Part shown: one piece after another, positions 1-8,535 of the stretch | How positions within the stretch are numbered: position 1 is the stretch's first letter | Layout of the letters: each line of letters begins with the position of its first letter | Assembly: GCF_002262875.1 (NCBI RefSeq) | Contig: NZ_NKYE01000003.1 | Location: forward strand, 248,001-312,000 | Source: Amycolatopsis antarctica | Lineage (GTDB): Bacteria > Actinomycetota > Actinomycetes > Mycobacteriales > Pseudonocardiaceae | Direction: 5' to 3' | DNA length: 64,000 nt | The notes under the pieces: model-generated | What the model was told of the DNA's origin: nothing | The model's input: only the letters and a program-made list of their open reading frames with translations | The model's database searches: none | Program-made: the position numbers and the translations under genes

Positions 1-194
1 TGGCAGGGTGCTAGTTCACAAGAAAAGACAATGTGCCGTAGCGGTACGTGTGCATTGTGGGGTTAGCTTCCCCCTCACGAGGCTGGACTGCGCGCCGTCG
101 AGGGCACGGCGCGGCGCCACACGCTCGCGGTCGGGGGACTTCGCGAGGGGCGTGGGCAGGTCTTCACGAACGCCTCGAGTGAGGGCACTAACTC

Positions 195-3100
195 ATGAGT
201 CGAACTCGCGTACCCCGCTGGGCGAGACGGTCGTCCGCGGTGGTCCTCGCGGCCGCCGTGTCGGCCGGTGTCATCGGGTCACCCACCGCCTCCGCGCAGG
301 AGACCCCTGCCGGGCCGCCGCTCGCCGACGCCGTCGCACCGGCCAAGGTCGCCAAGGACGGACTCGCCGGAAAGCTCGGATCACGGCTGAACGCCGTCCA
401 GGGCGACACGACCGCGTTCGTCGAGCTGGACCGCCAGCCCGCCGTCGACGCCTTCAACGCCGAACAGGCGAAGGGCACCGGCAAGGAGAAGGCGAAGGAG
501 GCGGCCCGCTCCGCCAAGCAGTCCACAGAGGGCGCGGTCGACGCCGTCCTCGGCGAACTGCGCTCGAAGGACGCGGGTGCGGTGGCGCTGGCGGAGACCG
601 CGAACGCGGTCCCCGGTGTCGTGGTCACCGGTGACGCGGCCAGGATCCGGGAACTCGCCGCACGCGAGGACGTGGTCTCGGTCCGCACCGTCGTGCCCAA
701 GACCCGCACCAACAGCAGCGCCGTCCAGCTCACCAAGACCCTCAACGCCTGGCAGCAGACCGGGCGCTTCGGCGACGGCGTGCGGGTCGGCATCATCGAC
801 GACGGCATCGACTACACCCACGCCGACTTCGGTGGCCCCGGCACGAAGGAGGCCTACGAGGCGATCGACCCGACGAAGGCCGACCCCTCCTTCTTCCCGA
901 CCGCCAAGGTCGTCGGCGGTATCGACCTCGTCGGCGACGACTACGACTCCTCCGGCGACAACGGTTCGCCGACCCCGGCGCCGGACCCCAACCCGATCTC
1001 CTGCGGCGAGCACGGCACGCATGTCGCTGGCACCACCGGCGGCTTCGGCGTCAACGCCGACGGGAGCACTTTCACCGGCGACTACGCGGCGCTGACCCCC
1101 GAGGCCGTCGACGGCATGCGGATCGGCCCCGGCACGGCCCCGAAGGCGCTGCTGTACGGCATCAAGGTGTTCGGCTGCGCCGGCTCCACCAGCGTCACCT
1201 CGCAGGCGCTGGACTGGGCCCTCGACCCGGACGGCGACGGCGACTTCACCGACCACCTCGACCTGGTCAACCTCTCGCTCGGCAGTGACTACGGCGCGCC
1301 GGACGACCCGGACTCGCTGTTCGTGCGCAAGCTGGCCGCCAACGACGTGCTGCCGGTGTTCTCCGGCGGCAACGGCGGGGACCTGTACGACATCGGCGGC
1401 TCGCCGGGCAACAGCCCGGAGGCCCTGACGGTGGCCAGCACCCGCGACGCGGGCGTCCTGCGCGACGCCATCGACGTCACCGCACCCTCGGACGCGGCGG
1501 GCCAGCAGGGCGGCCAGTTCAGCCAGGACTTCGCCGGCTACGACACCTTCGACCTGACCCGCCCCGTGGTGAAGCTCTCGGCCGAGAACGCGGACGGCTG
1601 CGCGCCGTTCTCCGCGGCCGACGCCGCCGCCGTCGCGGACAAGTTCGTCTGGCTGGAGTGGGACGACAACGACGCCACCCGGGCGTGCGGTTCGGCAGGG
1701 CGGGCGAACAACGCCGACGCCGCGGGCGCCAAGGGCGTGCTGCTGTCCTCGACGCTGGAGAACTTCAGCGCCGGCATCGCGGGCAACGCGACCGTTCCCG
1801 AGTTCCAGCTCACCGGCACCGCCACCACACAGGTCCGTCCGGCACTGGACGCGGGCACCCTCGAGGTGCGCATGTCCGGCCAGGGCAGGGCGGCACTGCA
1901 GACCTACGATCAGTCCATTGTGGACACCCCGTCCGGGTTCACCTCGCGCGGCGTCCGCGGGCCCTCGGTCAAGCCGGACGTGGCCGCTCCCGGTGACTCG
2001 ATCACCTCGGCGTTCTCCGGCAGTGGCAACGGAAGGACGGTCCTCTCCGGTACGTCCATGGCCGCGCCGCACACCTCCGGTATCACCGCGCTGATCCGGC
2101 AGGCCCACCCGGACTGGTCGGTGGAGGAGGTCAAGGCCGCGGTGATCAACACCGCCGGGCACGACGTGAAGAACGCGGAGGGCCGGACCTACGCTCCGCA
2201 GCGCGTCGGCGCGGGCCGTATCGACACCATGGCGGCACTGGACAATCAGGTGCTCGCCTACGTGCAGGACGACCCGGGGGCGGTGAGCGCCACCTTCGGC
2301 ACCGTCGAGGCGGGCGGCCCGGTCTCCCTGACGAAGACGATCAAGGTCGTCAACAAGGGTGTCGCCCCGGTGGAGTTCGGTGTCGCCTACGAGGGCGTCA
2401 CCCAGGTTCCCGGTGTGCGGTACGAACTGTCGGCGAACTCGGTCAAGCTCAGCCCGCGCGGCATCGCCACGGTCGCGGTCACGCTGAAGATCGACGACCC
2501 GGCCGCACTGCGCAAGGTCATCGACCCGACGATGGAGACCGAACAGGCGGGCCTGGCCCGGCAGTTCCTCGCCGACGCCTCCGGCAGGGTGGCCTTCACC
2601 CCGCGCAACGGCACCACGGTGCCGCTACGGGTTCCGGTCTACGCCGCGCCGAAGCCGGTCGCGGCGATCGACACCCCCGCGGACGTGACCTTCGCGGGCG
2701 GTGCGAACCAGGCCGTGCTGAACCTGTCCGGTCGCGGTGTCACCCAGGGATCGGGCGCGCAGGCGTACCGCTCGCTGATCAGCGTGCTCGAGTTGCAGGC
2801 GGAATCCCCGCAGCTTCCCGAGTGCCGAGGGAACGTCACCGAGGGCTGCACCCTCAACCAGACCGCCAAGGGCGGTGACCTGCGCTACGTCGGCGCGGCC
2901 TCCACCGCCCCGCTGGCCAAGCAGCAGGGTGCGGCGAACGACGCGATGCTGGCCTTCGGCATCGGCACCTGGAGCGACTGGGCGAACCTGGGCAGCCACA
3001 CCATCCCGTTCGTCGACATCGACACCACCGGTGACGGCAAGGCGGACTTCGAGTCCTACGTGACCAAGCCCGCGGCCAGCGATGTCCTGCTGGTGAACAC

Positions 3101-3629
3101 CGTCGACCTCAACCAGCCGGGCGGTCCCACCGTGGACGTCCAGCCGGTGAACGGTCAGCTCGGCGATGTGGACACCAACGTGTTCGACAGCAACGTGATC
3201 GTCCTGCCGGTGAACATCGCCGCGCTCGGCATCGACCCGGACGCGGACTCGCACCGGATCAGCTACACGGTCGGCACCACCGGCTTCTACACCGCGCCGG
3301 GCAACGCCGACGGGCTGATCGACAGCGTCGGCACGCCGATGTCGATCGACGCGCTGGCACCGGCGTACTCGGTCCAGGGCGGTGGGGACGCCGCGCTGTC
3401 GTACTCGGCCCGTCCGGGCACCGCGCTCGTGGTGAACCGGATCCCGGAATCGGTGAACAACGACACGTTCCTGGGCCTGCTGGCCGTCCATCACCACAAC
3501 GCCAGGGGCGATCGTGCCTCGGTGGTGGGGGTCGGCGGTGACAGTGCCCCGACGGACGCCCAGACCGGTGCGGCCGGCTTCGGCCGTCCGGTCAAACACA
3601 CCGGAACCCAGCCCATCGCGGCTGGTTAA
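195..3629 (+). CDS. Secreted S8 (subtilisin-family) serine protease
   Basis: Predicted exported subtilase of 1144 residues. Residues 1-34 form a Sec-type signal peptide (Arg-rich start, Ala/Val core, likely cleavage after ASA). A prodomain-like region (about 45-175) precedes the catalytic domain, whose triad is intact: D202 in IDDG, H273 in HGTHVAG, S621 in GTSMAAPH. The long His-Ser interval holds an insertion (about 450-560) that resembles a protease-associated domain. About 500 residues follow the catalytic serine, probably beta-rich; their function is unknown. No C-terminal membrane anchor or sortase motif is seen. Substrate cannot be inferred. The gene stands alone and ends at a strong hairpin. 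The S8 assignment is firm; the prodomain and PA calls are by position and composition. Confidence 0.93.
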   Translation: MSRTRVPRWARRSSAVVLAAAVSAGVIGSPTASAQETPAGPPLADAVAPAKVAKDGLAGKLGSRLNAVQGDTTAFVELDRQPAVDAFNAEQAKGTGKEKAKEAARSAKQSTEGAVDAVLGELRSKDAGAVALAETANAVPGVVVTGDAARIRELAAREDVVSVRTVVPKTRTNSSAVQLTKTLNAWQQTGRFGDGVRVGIIDDGIDYTHADFGGPGTKEAYEAIDPTKADPSFFPTAKVVGGIDLVGDDYDSSGDNGSPTPAPDPNPISCGEHGTHVAGTTGGFGVNADGSTFTGDYAALTPEAVDGMRIGPGTAPKALLYGIKVFGCAGSTSVTSQALDWALDPDGDGDFTDHLDLVNLSLGSDYGAPDDPDSLFVRKLAANDVLPVFSGGNGGDLYDIGGSPGNSPEALTVASTRDAGVLRDAIDVTAPSDAAGQQGGQFSQDFAGYDTFDLTRPVVKLSAENADGCAPFSAADAAAVADKFVWLEWDDNDATRACGSAGRANNADAAGAKGVLLSSTLENFSAGIAGNATVPEFQLTGTATTQVRPALDAGTLEVRMSGQGRAALQTYDQSIVDTPSGFTSRGVRGPSVKPDVAAPGDSITSAFSGSGNGRTVLSGTSMAAPHTSGITALIRQAHPDWSVEEVKAAVINTAGHDVKNAEGRTYAPQRVGAGRIDTMAALDNQVLAYVQDDPGAVSATFGTVEAGGPVSLTKTIKVVNKGVAPVEFGVAYEGVTQVPGVRYELSANSVKLSPRGIATVAVTLKIDDPAALRKVIDPTMETEQAGLARQFLADASGRVAFTPRNGTTVPLRVPVYAAPKPVAAIDTPADVTFAGGANQAVLNLSGRGVTQGSGAQAYRSLISVLELQAESPQLPECRGNVTEGCTLNQTAKGGDLRYVGAASTAPLAKQQGAANDAMLAFGIGTWSDWANLGSHTIPFVDIDTTGDGKADFESYVTKPAASDVLLVNTVDLNQPGGPTVDVQPVNGQLGDVDTNVFDSNVIVLPVNIAALGIDPDADSHRISYTVGTTGFYTAPGNADGLIDSVGTPMSIDALAPAYSVQGGGDAALSYSARPGTALVVNRIPESVNNDTFLGLLAVHHHNARGDRASVVGVGGDSAPTDAQTGAAGFGRPVKHTGTQPIAAG

Positions 3630-3644
3630 CGGCACGTAGCAGAG

Positions 3645-3683
3645 GAACGCCCCGTCGCGGATGGACACCGCGGCGGGGCGTTC
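3645..3683 (+). terminator. Rho-independent-like hairpin after the S8 protease gene
   Basis: Arms 3645-3660 and 3668-3683 pair over 16 bp with one G-U wobble and a 7-nt loop. There is no U tract, as is common for actinobacterial terminators. It lies 15 bases after the protease stop codon. Confidence 0.7.
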
Positions 3684-3892
3684 GCCGTGTCCGCCGGTCC
3701 CGGCAGGCGGGAGACGGGGAGACACCCGCCTACCCGGGGTATACGTTCGGTGGTGGAGACGGGCGACCGCCTGCCTCCGTAAGGGTGGTGCCACTGCGGT
3801 CCACGGGCGCAGGCCGGTAGCCTGCCGTGGCGGTTCAAGGCATGCAGGATGGGCTTCCACGATGTGGACCCTGGTCGAGAAGAGGTGTGAGG

Positions 3893-4942
3893 ATGCGGCT
3901 CGCGGTCATCCCCGGAGACGGGATCGGACCCGAGGTGGTCGCCGAGGCGCTCAAGGTGCTCGGTGAGGTCGTGCCCGGTGCCGAGATCACCGAGTACGAC
4001 CTCGGTGCCACCCGGTGGCACTCGACGGGCGAACTGCTGCCGGAATCCGTTCTCGGCGAACTCCGCCAGCACGACGCGATCCTGCTCGGTGCGGTCGGTG
4101 ACCCCTCGGTGCCCAGCGGCATCCTCGAACGCGGGCTGTTGCTGCGCCTGCGGTTCGAACTCGACCACCACGTGAACCTCCGCCCGGCGCGGCTCTACCC
4201 GGGCGTCCGCGGCCCGCTGGCCGACACCTCCAGCGAGATCGACATGGTCGTCGTCCGGGAGGGCACCGAGGGCCCGTACGCGGGCAACGGCGGCCTGCTG
4301 CGCAAGGACACCGAGCACGAGATCGCCACCGAGGTGAGCGTCAACACGGCGTTCGGCATCCGCCGGGTGGTCGAGGACGCCTTCAACCGCGCCGAACTGC
4401 GCCCCCGCAAGCACCTGACGCTGCTGCACAAGACCAACGTGCTGGAGCACGCCGGTTCGCTGTGGTCCCGCATCGTGGAGGAGGTGTCGCTGGAACACCC
4501 CGAGGTCTCGGTGGCCTACTCGCATGTGGACGCGGCGACCATCCATTTGGTCACCGACCCCTCGCGCTTCGACGTCATCGTGACGGACAACCTGTTCGGC
4601 GACATCATCACCGACCTGGCGGCCGCGGTCACCGGTGGCATCGGCCTCGCCGCGAGCGGGAACCTGGACATCACCCGCCGCAATCCGAGCATGTTCGAGC
4701 CGGTGCACGGCAGCGCGCCGGACATCGCCGGGCAGGCGCTCGCCGACCCGACCGCCGCGGTGCTGTCCGTGTCACTGCTGCTCGACCACCTCGGGCAGAA
4801 GGAGTCGGCCCGCCGGATCGAGGCCTCGGTGGCGTTCGACCTGGCCACCCGGGACCAGGCTTCCCCCGGTGCCACGCACTCGATCGGCGACCGGCTCGCC
4901 GCGCTCGTCTCGTCGAACGTCAAGCCCTCCGCGGCGCAGTAG
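3893..4942 (+). CDS. leuB: 3-isopropylmalate dehydrogenase
   Basis: NAD-dependent oxidative decarboxylation of 3-isopropylmalate, third step of leucine synthesis, cytosolic; 349 residues, the size usual for actinobacterial LeuB. The start [15 protein letters not shown] matches the family N-terminus and follows a purine-rich AGAGGTGTGAGG stretch, so the longer in-frame start at 3827 is not used. Family signatures include GDGIGPEV at residues 8-15 and [16 protein letters not shown] near residue 225. It is unlinked to leuCD, which lie 9 kb downstream with their regulator, but is close to cimA, another branched-chain pathway gene. About 210 bases upstream of the start, after the protease terminator, contain AT-richer GGTATACG, a possible -10 element (inference). 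Confidence 0.95.
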   Translation: MRLAVIPGDGIGPEVVAEALKVLGEVVPGAEITEYDLGATRWHSTGELLPESVLGELRQHDAILLGAVGDPSVPSGILERGLLLRLRFELDHHVNLRPARLYPGVRGPLADTSSEIDMVVVREGTEGPYAGNGGLLRKDTEHEIATEVSVNTAFGIRRVVEDAFNRAELRPRKHLTLLHKTNVLEHAGSLWSRIVEEVSLEHPEVSVAYSHVDAATIHLVTDPSRFDVIVTDNLFGDIITDLAAAVTGGIGLAASGNLDITRRNPSMFEPVHGSAPDIAGQALADPTAAVLSVSLLLDHLGQKESARRIEASVAFDLATRDQASPGATHSIGDRLAALVSSNVKPSAAQ

Positions 4943-5088
4943 CGTCCGCCCGCGGCCGCCGTCCACTGTGGACCGGCGGCCCCGGGCGTGGCCGGTCCGT
5001 CCACAGTGCACCGCCGACGGCTCACCACATGCTGGGAGCCCGCATCCAATCGCTGGACTCCTGGCCGTCGCTGTGGCACGATCGCCGC

Positions 5089-5133
5089 ATGACCTCGTTC
5101 TCCGCGATCATTATTCGCAGGCGCGCCGACTAG
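5089..5133 (+). CDS. Isoleucine leader peptide (14 aa) of cimA attenuator
   Basis: A 14-codon frame, MTSFSAIIIRRRAD, begins at ATG 5089 and carries three consecutive Ile codons (ATC ATT ATT, 5107-5115). ATT is very rare in this GC-rich DNA. It is followed immediately by a 9-bp hairpin and then an intrinsic terminator, and the next gene is citramalate synthase, an isoleucine-precursor enzyme. This is the architecture of an amino-acid-sensing transcription attenuator: ribosome stalling at Ile codons would signal Ile-tRNA shortage. No clear Shine-Dalgarno sequence is visible, so the leader may be translated from a leaderless transcript. Translation is inferred from composition and context. Confidence 0.75.
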   Translation: MTSFSAIIIRRRAD

Positions 5134-5189
5134 ACCCGTCCGGGATCTCGGCGCGCAAACCTCTCGCATCCAGGCGAGGGGTTTTTTTG
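5121..5189 (+). promoter_or_regulatory. Attenuator: pause hairpin and intrinsic terminator upstream of cimA
   Basis: GCGCGCCGA (5121-5129) pairs perfectly with TCGGCGCGC (5148-5156). Directly after it, arms 5157-5167 and 5174-5184 pair (one G-U) around a 6-nt loop and run into seven consecutive T residues (5182-5188). A ribosome stalled on the Ile codons (5107-5115) would cover the first strand of the upstream hairpin, freeing 5148-5156. Five bases TCTCG (5146-5150) can also pair with CGAGG in the terminator's 3' arm, a possible antiterminator; this alternative is weak by eye and needs folding. Confidence 0.72.
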
Positions 5190-5263
5190 TTGCCCGGGCA
5201 CAGCGGAAACGGCTACATCCCTCCCCGCGCCGGCGACGATCCGGCCAGGACCAGGAGAATTCG

Positions 5264-6925
5264 GTGACTCGTACGGAACCGGCAGGCACCTCGCTCGGCG
5301 ATGGTTTTCACCTCTACGACACGACCTTGCGCGATGGCGCGCAGCGCGAGGGAATCTCCTACTCGGTGGCCGACAAGCTCGCCGTCGCCCGCCTTCTCGA
5401 CGAACTCGGCGTCGGCTACATCGAGGGTGGCTGGCCCGGTGCCATGCCCAAGGACACCGAGTTCTTCGCGAAGGCGGCTGCCGGCGAACTGACGCTCAAG
5501 CACGCGGTGCTCGTCGCGTTCGGCTCCACCCGCAAGCCCGGCACCACCGCCGCGCGCGACGAGCAGGTGCGCGCCCTGCTCGACGCCCGCACCCCGGTGA
5601 TCACCCTGGTCGCCAAGTCCGACCGCAGGCACATCGAACGCGCGCTGCGGGTGGACGTGGACGAGGCCTGCGCCATGGTCCGCGACACCGTCTCGCTGCT
5701 CGTCGGCGAGGGCAGGCGGGTCTTCCTCGACGCCGAGCACTTCTTCGACGGCTACGCGTTCGATCCGGACACTTCCCTGCGCGTGCTCGACGCCGCGGCC
5801 GGGGCCGGAGCCGACGTGCTGGTGCTGTGCGACACCAACGGTGGTCAGCTTCCCCTCGGCCTGGCCGAGACCGTGCGCGAGGTCGCCGAGCGCACCGGCC
5901 ACCGGCTCGGCATCCACTGCCAGGACGACACGTCCTGCGCGGTGGCCAACACGATCGCCGCCGTGCAGGCGGGCGTCACCCACGTCCAGTGCACGGCGAA
6001 CGGTTACGGCGAACGGGCAGGCAACGCCGATCTGTTCGCCGTGGCGGCAAATCTGGTGACCAAGCTCGGCATGGACGTACTCCCCGCCGGGGGATCCGCC
6101 GAGCTGACCCGTGTCTCGCATGCCGTCGCCGAGATCGCGAACATCGCACCCGACGCCCACAAGGCATATGTCGGGGGGTCGGCCTTCGCCCACAAGGCGG
6201 GGTTGCACGCGAGCGCGATCAAGGTGGATCCGTTGCTGTACAACCACATCGATCCTGCCGTGGTGGGCAACGAGATGCGGGTGCTGGTCACCGAGATGGC
6301 CGGCAGGGCGAGCCTCGAACTCAAGGGACGTGAACTCGGGGTGGACCTTGCCGGCCGGCCGGAAGCGCTCACCAGCGCGGTGCGGGAGGTGAAACGGCTG
6401 GAGGCGCGCGGCTGGTCGTTCGAGGCGGCCGACGCGTCGCTGGAACTGTTGCTGCGCAGGGAAGTCGACGGCCCCGAAGGCGAACTCGACGAACCACCGT
6501 TCACCCTGGAGTCCTACCGGGTGGTGCTCGACCATCGTCTCGACGGCGAGATCGTCTCCGAGGCGACGGTCAAGGTCCATGTCAACGGTCACCGCGTGAT
6601 CGCCACGGCGGAGGGCAACGGACCGGTGCACGCTCTCGATGCCGCGCTGCGCGAGGCGCTGACCCCGCACCTGCCGTGGCTGGGCCGGGTGGAACTGGCC
6701 GACTACAAGGTGCGCATTCTCTCGCCCGGCGCGGAGACCGACGCGTACGGGCATCCCGGAACCGACGCCGTCACCCGCGTGCTCGTCGAGTCCTCGGACG
6801 GGGAGCGGGAGTGGACCACGGTCGGCGTGCACGCGAACATCGTCGAGGCGAGCTGGCTCGCCCTCTGCGACGCCTTGGTGCACAAGAGCCTGCGGGCCAC
6901 CGGAGGCGCGGAGGTCAGCCGGTGA
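5264..6925 (+). CDS. cimA: Citramalate synthase
   Basis: Condenses pyruvate and acetyl-CoA to (R)-citramalate, a threonine-independent entry to 2-ketobutyrate and isoleucine. The 553-residue protein opens with an HMGL-like TIM barrel: YDTTLRDGAQREGI near residue 18 carries the conserved Arg-Asp pair, with a His/Asn-rich metal site further on (HCQDDTSCAVAN, CTANGYGERAGN). The C-terminal 150 residues match the LeuA-type regulatory dimer domain, suggesting feedback inhibition by isoleucine. Length and the N-terminal family signature fit this citramalate synthase subfamily rather than LeuA. The GTG start has AGGAG 6 bases upstream. Control by the preceding Ile leader attenuator supports the isoleucine role. 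It overlaps the convergent gene's 3' end by 11 bases. Confidence 0.9.
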   Translation: MTRTEPAGTSLGDGFHLYDTTLRDGAQREGISYSVADKLAVARLLDELGVGYIEGGWPGAMPKDTEFFAKAAAGELTLKHAVLVAFGSTRKPGTTAARDEQVRALLDARTPVITLVAKSDRRHIERALRVDVDEACAMVRDTVSLLVGEGRRVFLDAEHFFDGYAFDPDTSLRVLDAAAGAGADVLVLCDTNGGQLPLGLAETVREVAERTGHRLGIHCQDDTSCAVANTIAAVQAGVTHVQCTANGYGERAGNADLFAVAANLVTKLGMDVLPAGGSAELTRVSHAVAEIANIAPDAHKAYVGGSAFAHKAGLHASAIKVDPLLYNHIDPAVVGNEMRVLVTEMAGRASLELKGRELGVDLAGRPEALTSAVREVKRLEARGWSFEAADASLELLLRREVDGPEGELDEPPFTLESYRVVLDHRLDGEIVSEATVKVHVNGHRVIATAEGNGPVHALDAALREALTPHLPWLGRVELADYKVRILSPGAETDAYGHPGTDAVTRVLVESSDGEREWTTVGVHANIVEASWLALCDALVHKSLRATGGAEVSR

Positions 6926-7586
6926 GCAGGGTCAGCCCGTACAACGCGAGGATCTCGGCGATGGGCTGGAAGAAGCTCGTGCCACCGCTCGCGCAGTCGC
7001 CCGATCCGCCCACCGGGACGCCCTGGGCCTGATCGCCGCTGAGGAAAGTCCCGCCACGGTCACCGGGCTCGGCGCAGGCGGAGGTCTGCGTGAGCCCGGA
7101 CAGCACCCCCTCCGGGAAGTTGATCGTGACGTTCTTCGCCTGGACCGTGCCGCACCGCGCGCCGTCCGCGGAACCGAGCAGGCACACCGGGGCCCCCACG
7201 GCCGCTTCGGCGGAACCGGCGATCGACGCCGGTTCCGTCCCCGCCCAGGCGACCAGTTCCCAGTCGCTCGTGTTGGTCACCGCTATCAGCGTGTGTGCCC
7301 TTTCGGGGAACGACGCGGCGGCGACCGTGCCCACCGGTATCCCGGCGCTGGTGACGGAGTCACCGATCGCGCCGCAGCCGGGGCCCGCGATGAGGTGCCC
7401 CTGTGTGCCCGAGACGGCCGCGAATCCGGCCGTGCAGCGTGCACCGGAGCCGATGACGAGCTGACTGCCGCCACCGAGCGGGGCACCGGCGGTCCCCTCG
7501 GCGTCCGGCTCCGCGGCGGATGCCGGTGCCGGGCAGGCGAGCGCCAGTCCGAGCAGGATCGCCGGCACGAAGCGGAATCGGGGCAT
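6915..7586 (-). CDS. Secreted trypsin-fold (S1-like) protein lacking catalytic residues
   Basis: 223 residues with a signal peptide (about 1-24, ending ASA). The body resembles streptogrisin-type S1 peptidases: a Cys pattern C51/C71, C135/C145, C171/C198 and the CAEPGD.GG motif. The usual nucleophile is Arg177 (PGDRGG instead of PGDSGG), and the His site normally read as AGHC is AGPGC (68-71). A pairing Asp is not evident either. I infer a pseudoprotease, perhaps a binding or inhibitory protein. GTG at 7592 (VRMPRF) is a credible alternative start, because GGAGG lies 5 bases before it. The gene ends tail to tail inside cimA and diverges from the FAH-family gene. Confidence 0.75.
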   Translation of the reverse strand: MPRFRFVPAILLGLALACPAPASAAEPDAEGTAGAPLGGGSQLVIGSGARCTAGFAAVSGTQGHLIAGPGCGAIGDSVTSAGIPVGTVAAASFPERAHTLIAVTNTSDWELVAWAGTEPASIAGSAEAAVGAPVCLLGSADGARCGTVQAKNVTINFPEGVLSGLTQTSACAEPGDRGGTFLSGDQAQGVPVGGSGDCASGGTSFFQPIAEILALYGLTLLTG

Positions 7587-7692
7587 GCGCACGGTGGCCT
7601 CCGAGGCGTGGGGTGGTCCGGTCCACGCTAGACAGCCGTGTGTGGCGTGCCCAGAGGTCAACCGGGTGTTCGTGGCGCTTATGGTTGGAGTC

Positions 7693-8463
7693 ATGCGCCT
7701 AGCTCGAATCGCCCATCCAGGAGGAGTGGCGTTCGCCGCGGTCGAGGGGGACGGCGACGACGCCCAGGTCCTCGAGATCGCCGAGCACCCCTTCGGCAAT
7801 CCCAACTTCACCGGCAAGCGCTGGCCGCTGGCCGACGTCCGGCTGCTCGCGCCGATCCTGCCGACGAAGGTCGTCGCGATCGGCCGCAACTACGCCGACC
7901 ACGCCGCGGAGATGGGCAACGACGTGCCCACCGATCCGATGATGTTCCTCAAGCCGTCCACCAGCGTGATCGGGCCGAACGCGGCGATCAAGCTGCCGGC
8001 GAGTTCGTCGCATGTGGACTTCGAGGGGGAGCTGGCCGTGGTCATCGGCCAGCCGGTGCGCAACGTGCCCGCCGCCCGCGCCTCGGCCGCCGTACTGGGT
8101 TACACGGTCGCCAACGACGTCAGCGCGCGCGATCACCAGAAGTCCGACGGGCAGTGGGGCAGGGCGAAGGGTTTCGACACGTTCTGCCCGCTCGGCCCGT
8201 GGATCGAGACCTCGATCGACGCGAGCGATCTGGCCCTGCGGTCACAGGTCGACGGTGAGACGAAGCAGGATTCCCGGACCTCGCTGCTGGTGCACAAGAT
8301 CCCGGACCTGATCGAGTTCGTCTCCGGCGTGATGACGCTGCTGCCCGGCGACGTGATCCTGACCGGAACCCCGGCAGGCGTCGGCCCGATCACCAGCGAC
8401 CAGGACGTCGCGATCACCATCGAGGGCATCGGCACCCTCGCCAACCCGGTCCAGCAGGCCTGA
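7693..8463 (+). CDS. Fumarylacetoacetate hydrolase (FAH) family protein
   Basis: 256 residues of the FAH/HpaG fold, a family that includes acylpyruvate hydrolases, oxaloacetate decarboxylases and 2-hydroxyhepta-2,4-diene-1,7-dioate isomerases. Visible signatures: GRNYADHAAEMGN, the metal-site stretch DFEGELAVVIG with acidic ligands, and LLPGDVILTGTPAGVG. The start MRLARIAHPGG matches mycobacterial relatives; an in-frame ATG at 7681 is possible. The homologue Rv2993c also neighbours gltX in M. tuberculosis. The true substrate is not predictable from sequence. Its stop lies next to a 16-bp inverted repeat shared with the convergent monooxygenase gene. Confidence 0.9.
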   Translation: MRLARIAHPGGVAFAAVEGDGDDAQVLEIAEHPFGNPNFTGKRWPLADVRLLAPILPTKVVAIGRNYADHAAEMGNDVPTDPMMFLKPSTSVIGPNAAIKLPASSSHVDFEGELAVVIGQPVRNVPAARASAAVLGYTVANDVSARDHQKSDGQWGRAKGFDTFCPLGPWIETSIDASDLALRSQVDGETKQDSRTSLLVHKIPDLIEFVSGVMTLLPGDVILTGTPAGVGPITSDQDVAITIEGIGTLANPVQQA

Positions 8464-8469
8464 ACCCCC

Positions 8470-8522
8470 GCGGTACGTCGACATGTCGCGCCGCCACCGA
8501 CCGCGCCATGTCGACGTACCGC
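8470..8522. repeat. 16-bp perfect inverted repeat with GTCGAC core between convergent genes
   Basis: Arms 8470-8485 (GCGGTACGTCGACATG) and 8507-8522 are exact reverse complements, separated by 21 bases. It sits just after the FAH-family stop and just before the end of the convergent FAD monooxygenase gene, so it may terminate both transcripts. Each arm is itself nearly palindromic around GTCGAC. A second element of the same design is at 51054-51117. Confidence 0.75.
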
Positions 8523-8535
8523 TGTGCGGTCGCCG

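Noticed and set aside
381..2162. Long minus-strand frame opposite the S8 protease gene
   Set aside because: Mirror of a G/C-biased coding strand; no start context or recognisable domain, and the plus frame has clear protease motifs.
3630..3892. Leucine leader peptide upstream of leuB
   Set aside because: No short frame with a run of Leu codons followed by a terminator was found; the only hairpin belongs to the protease gene's end.
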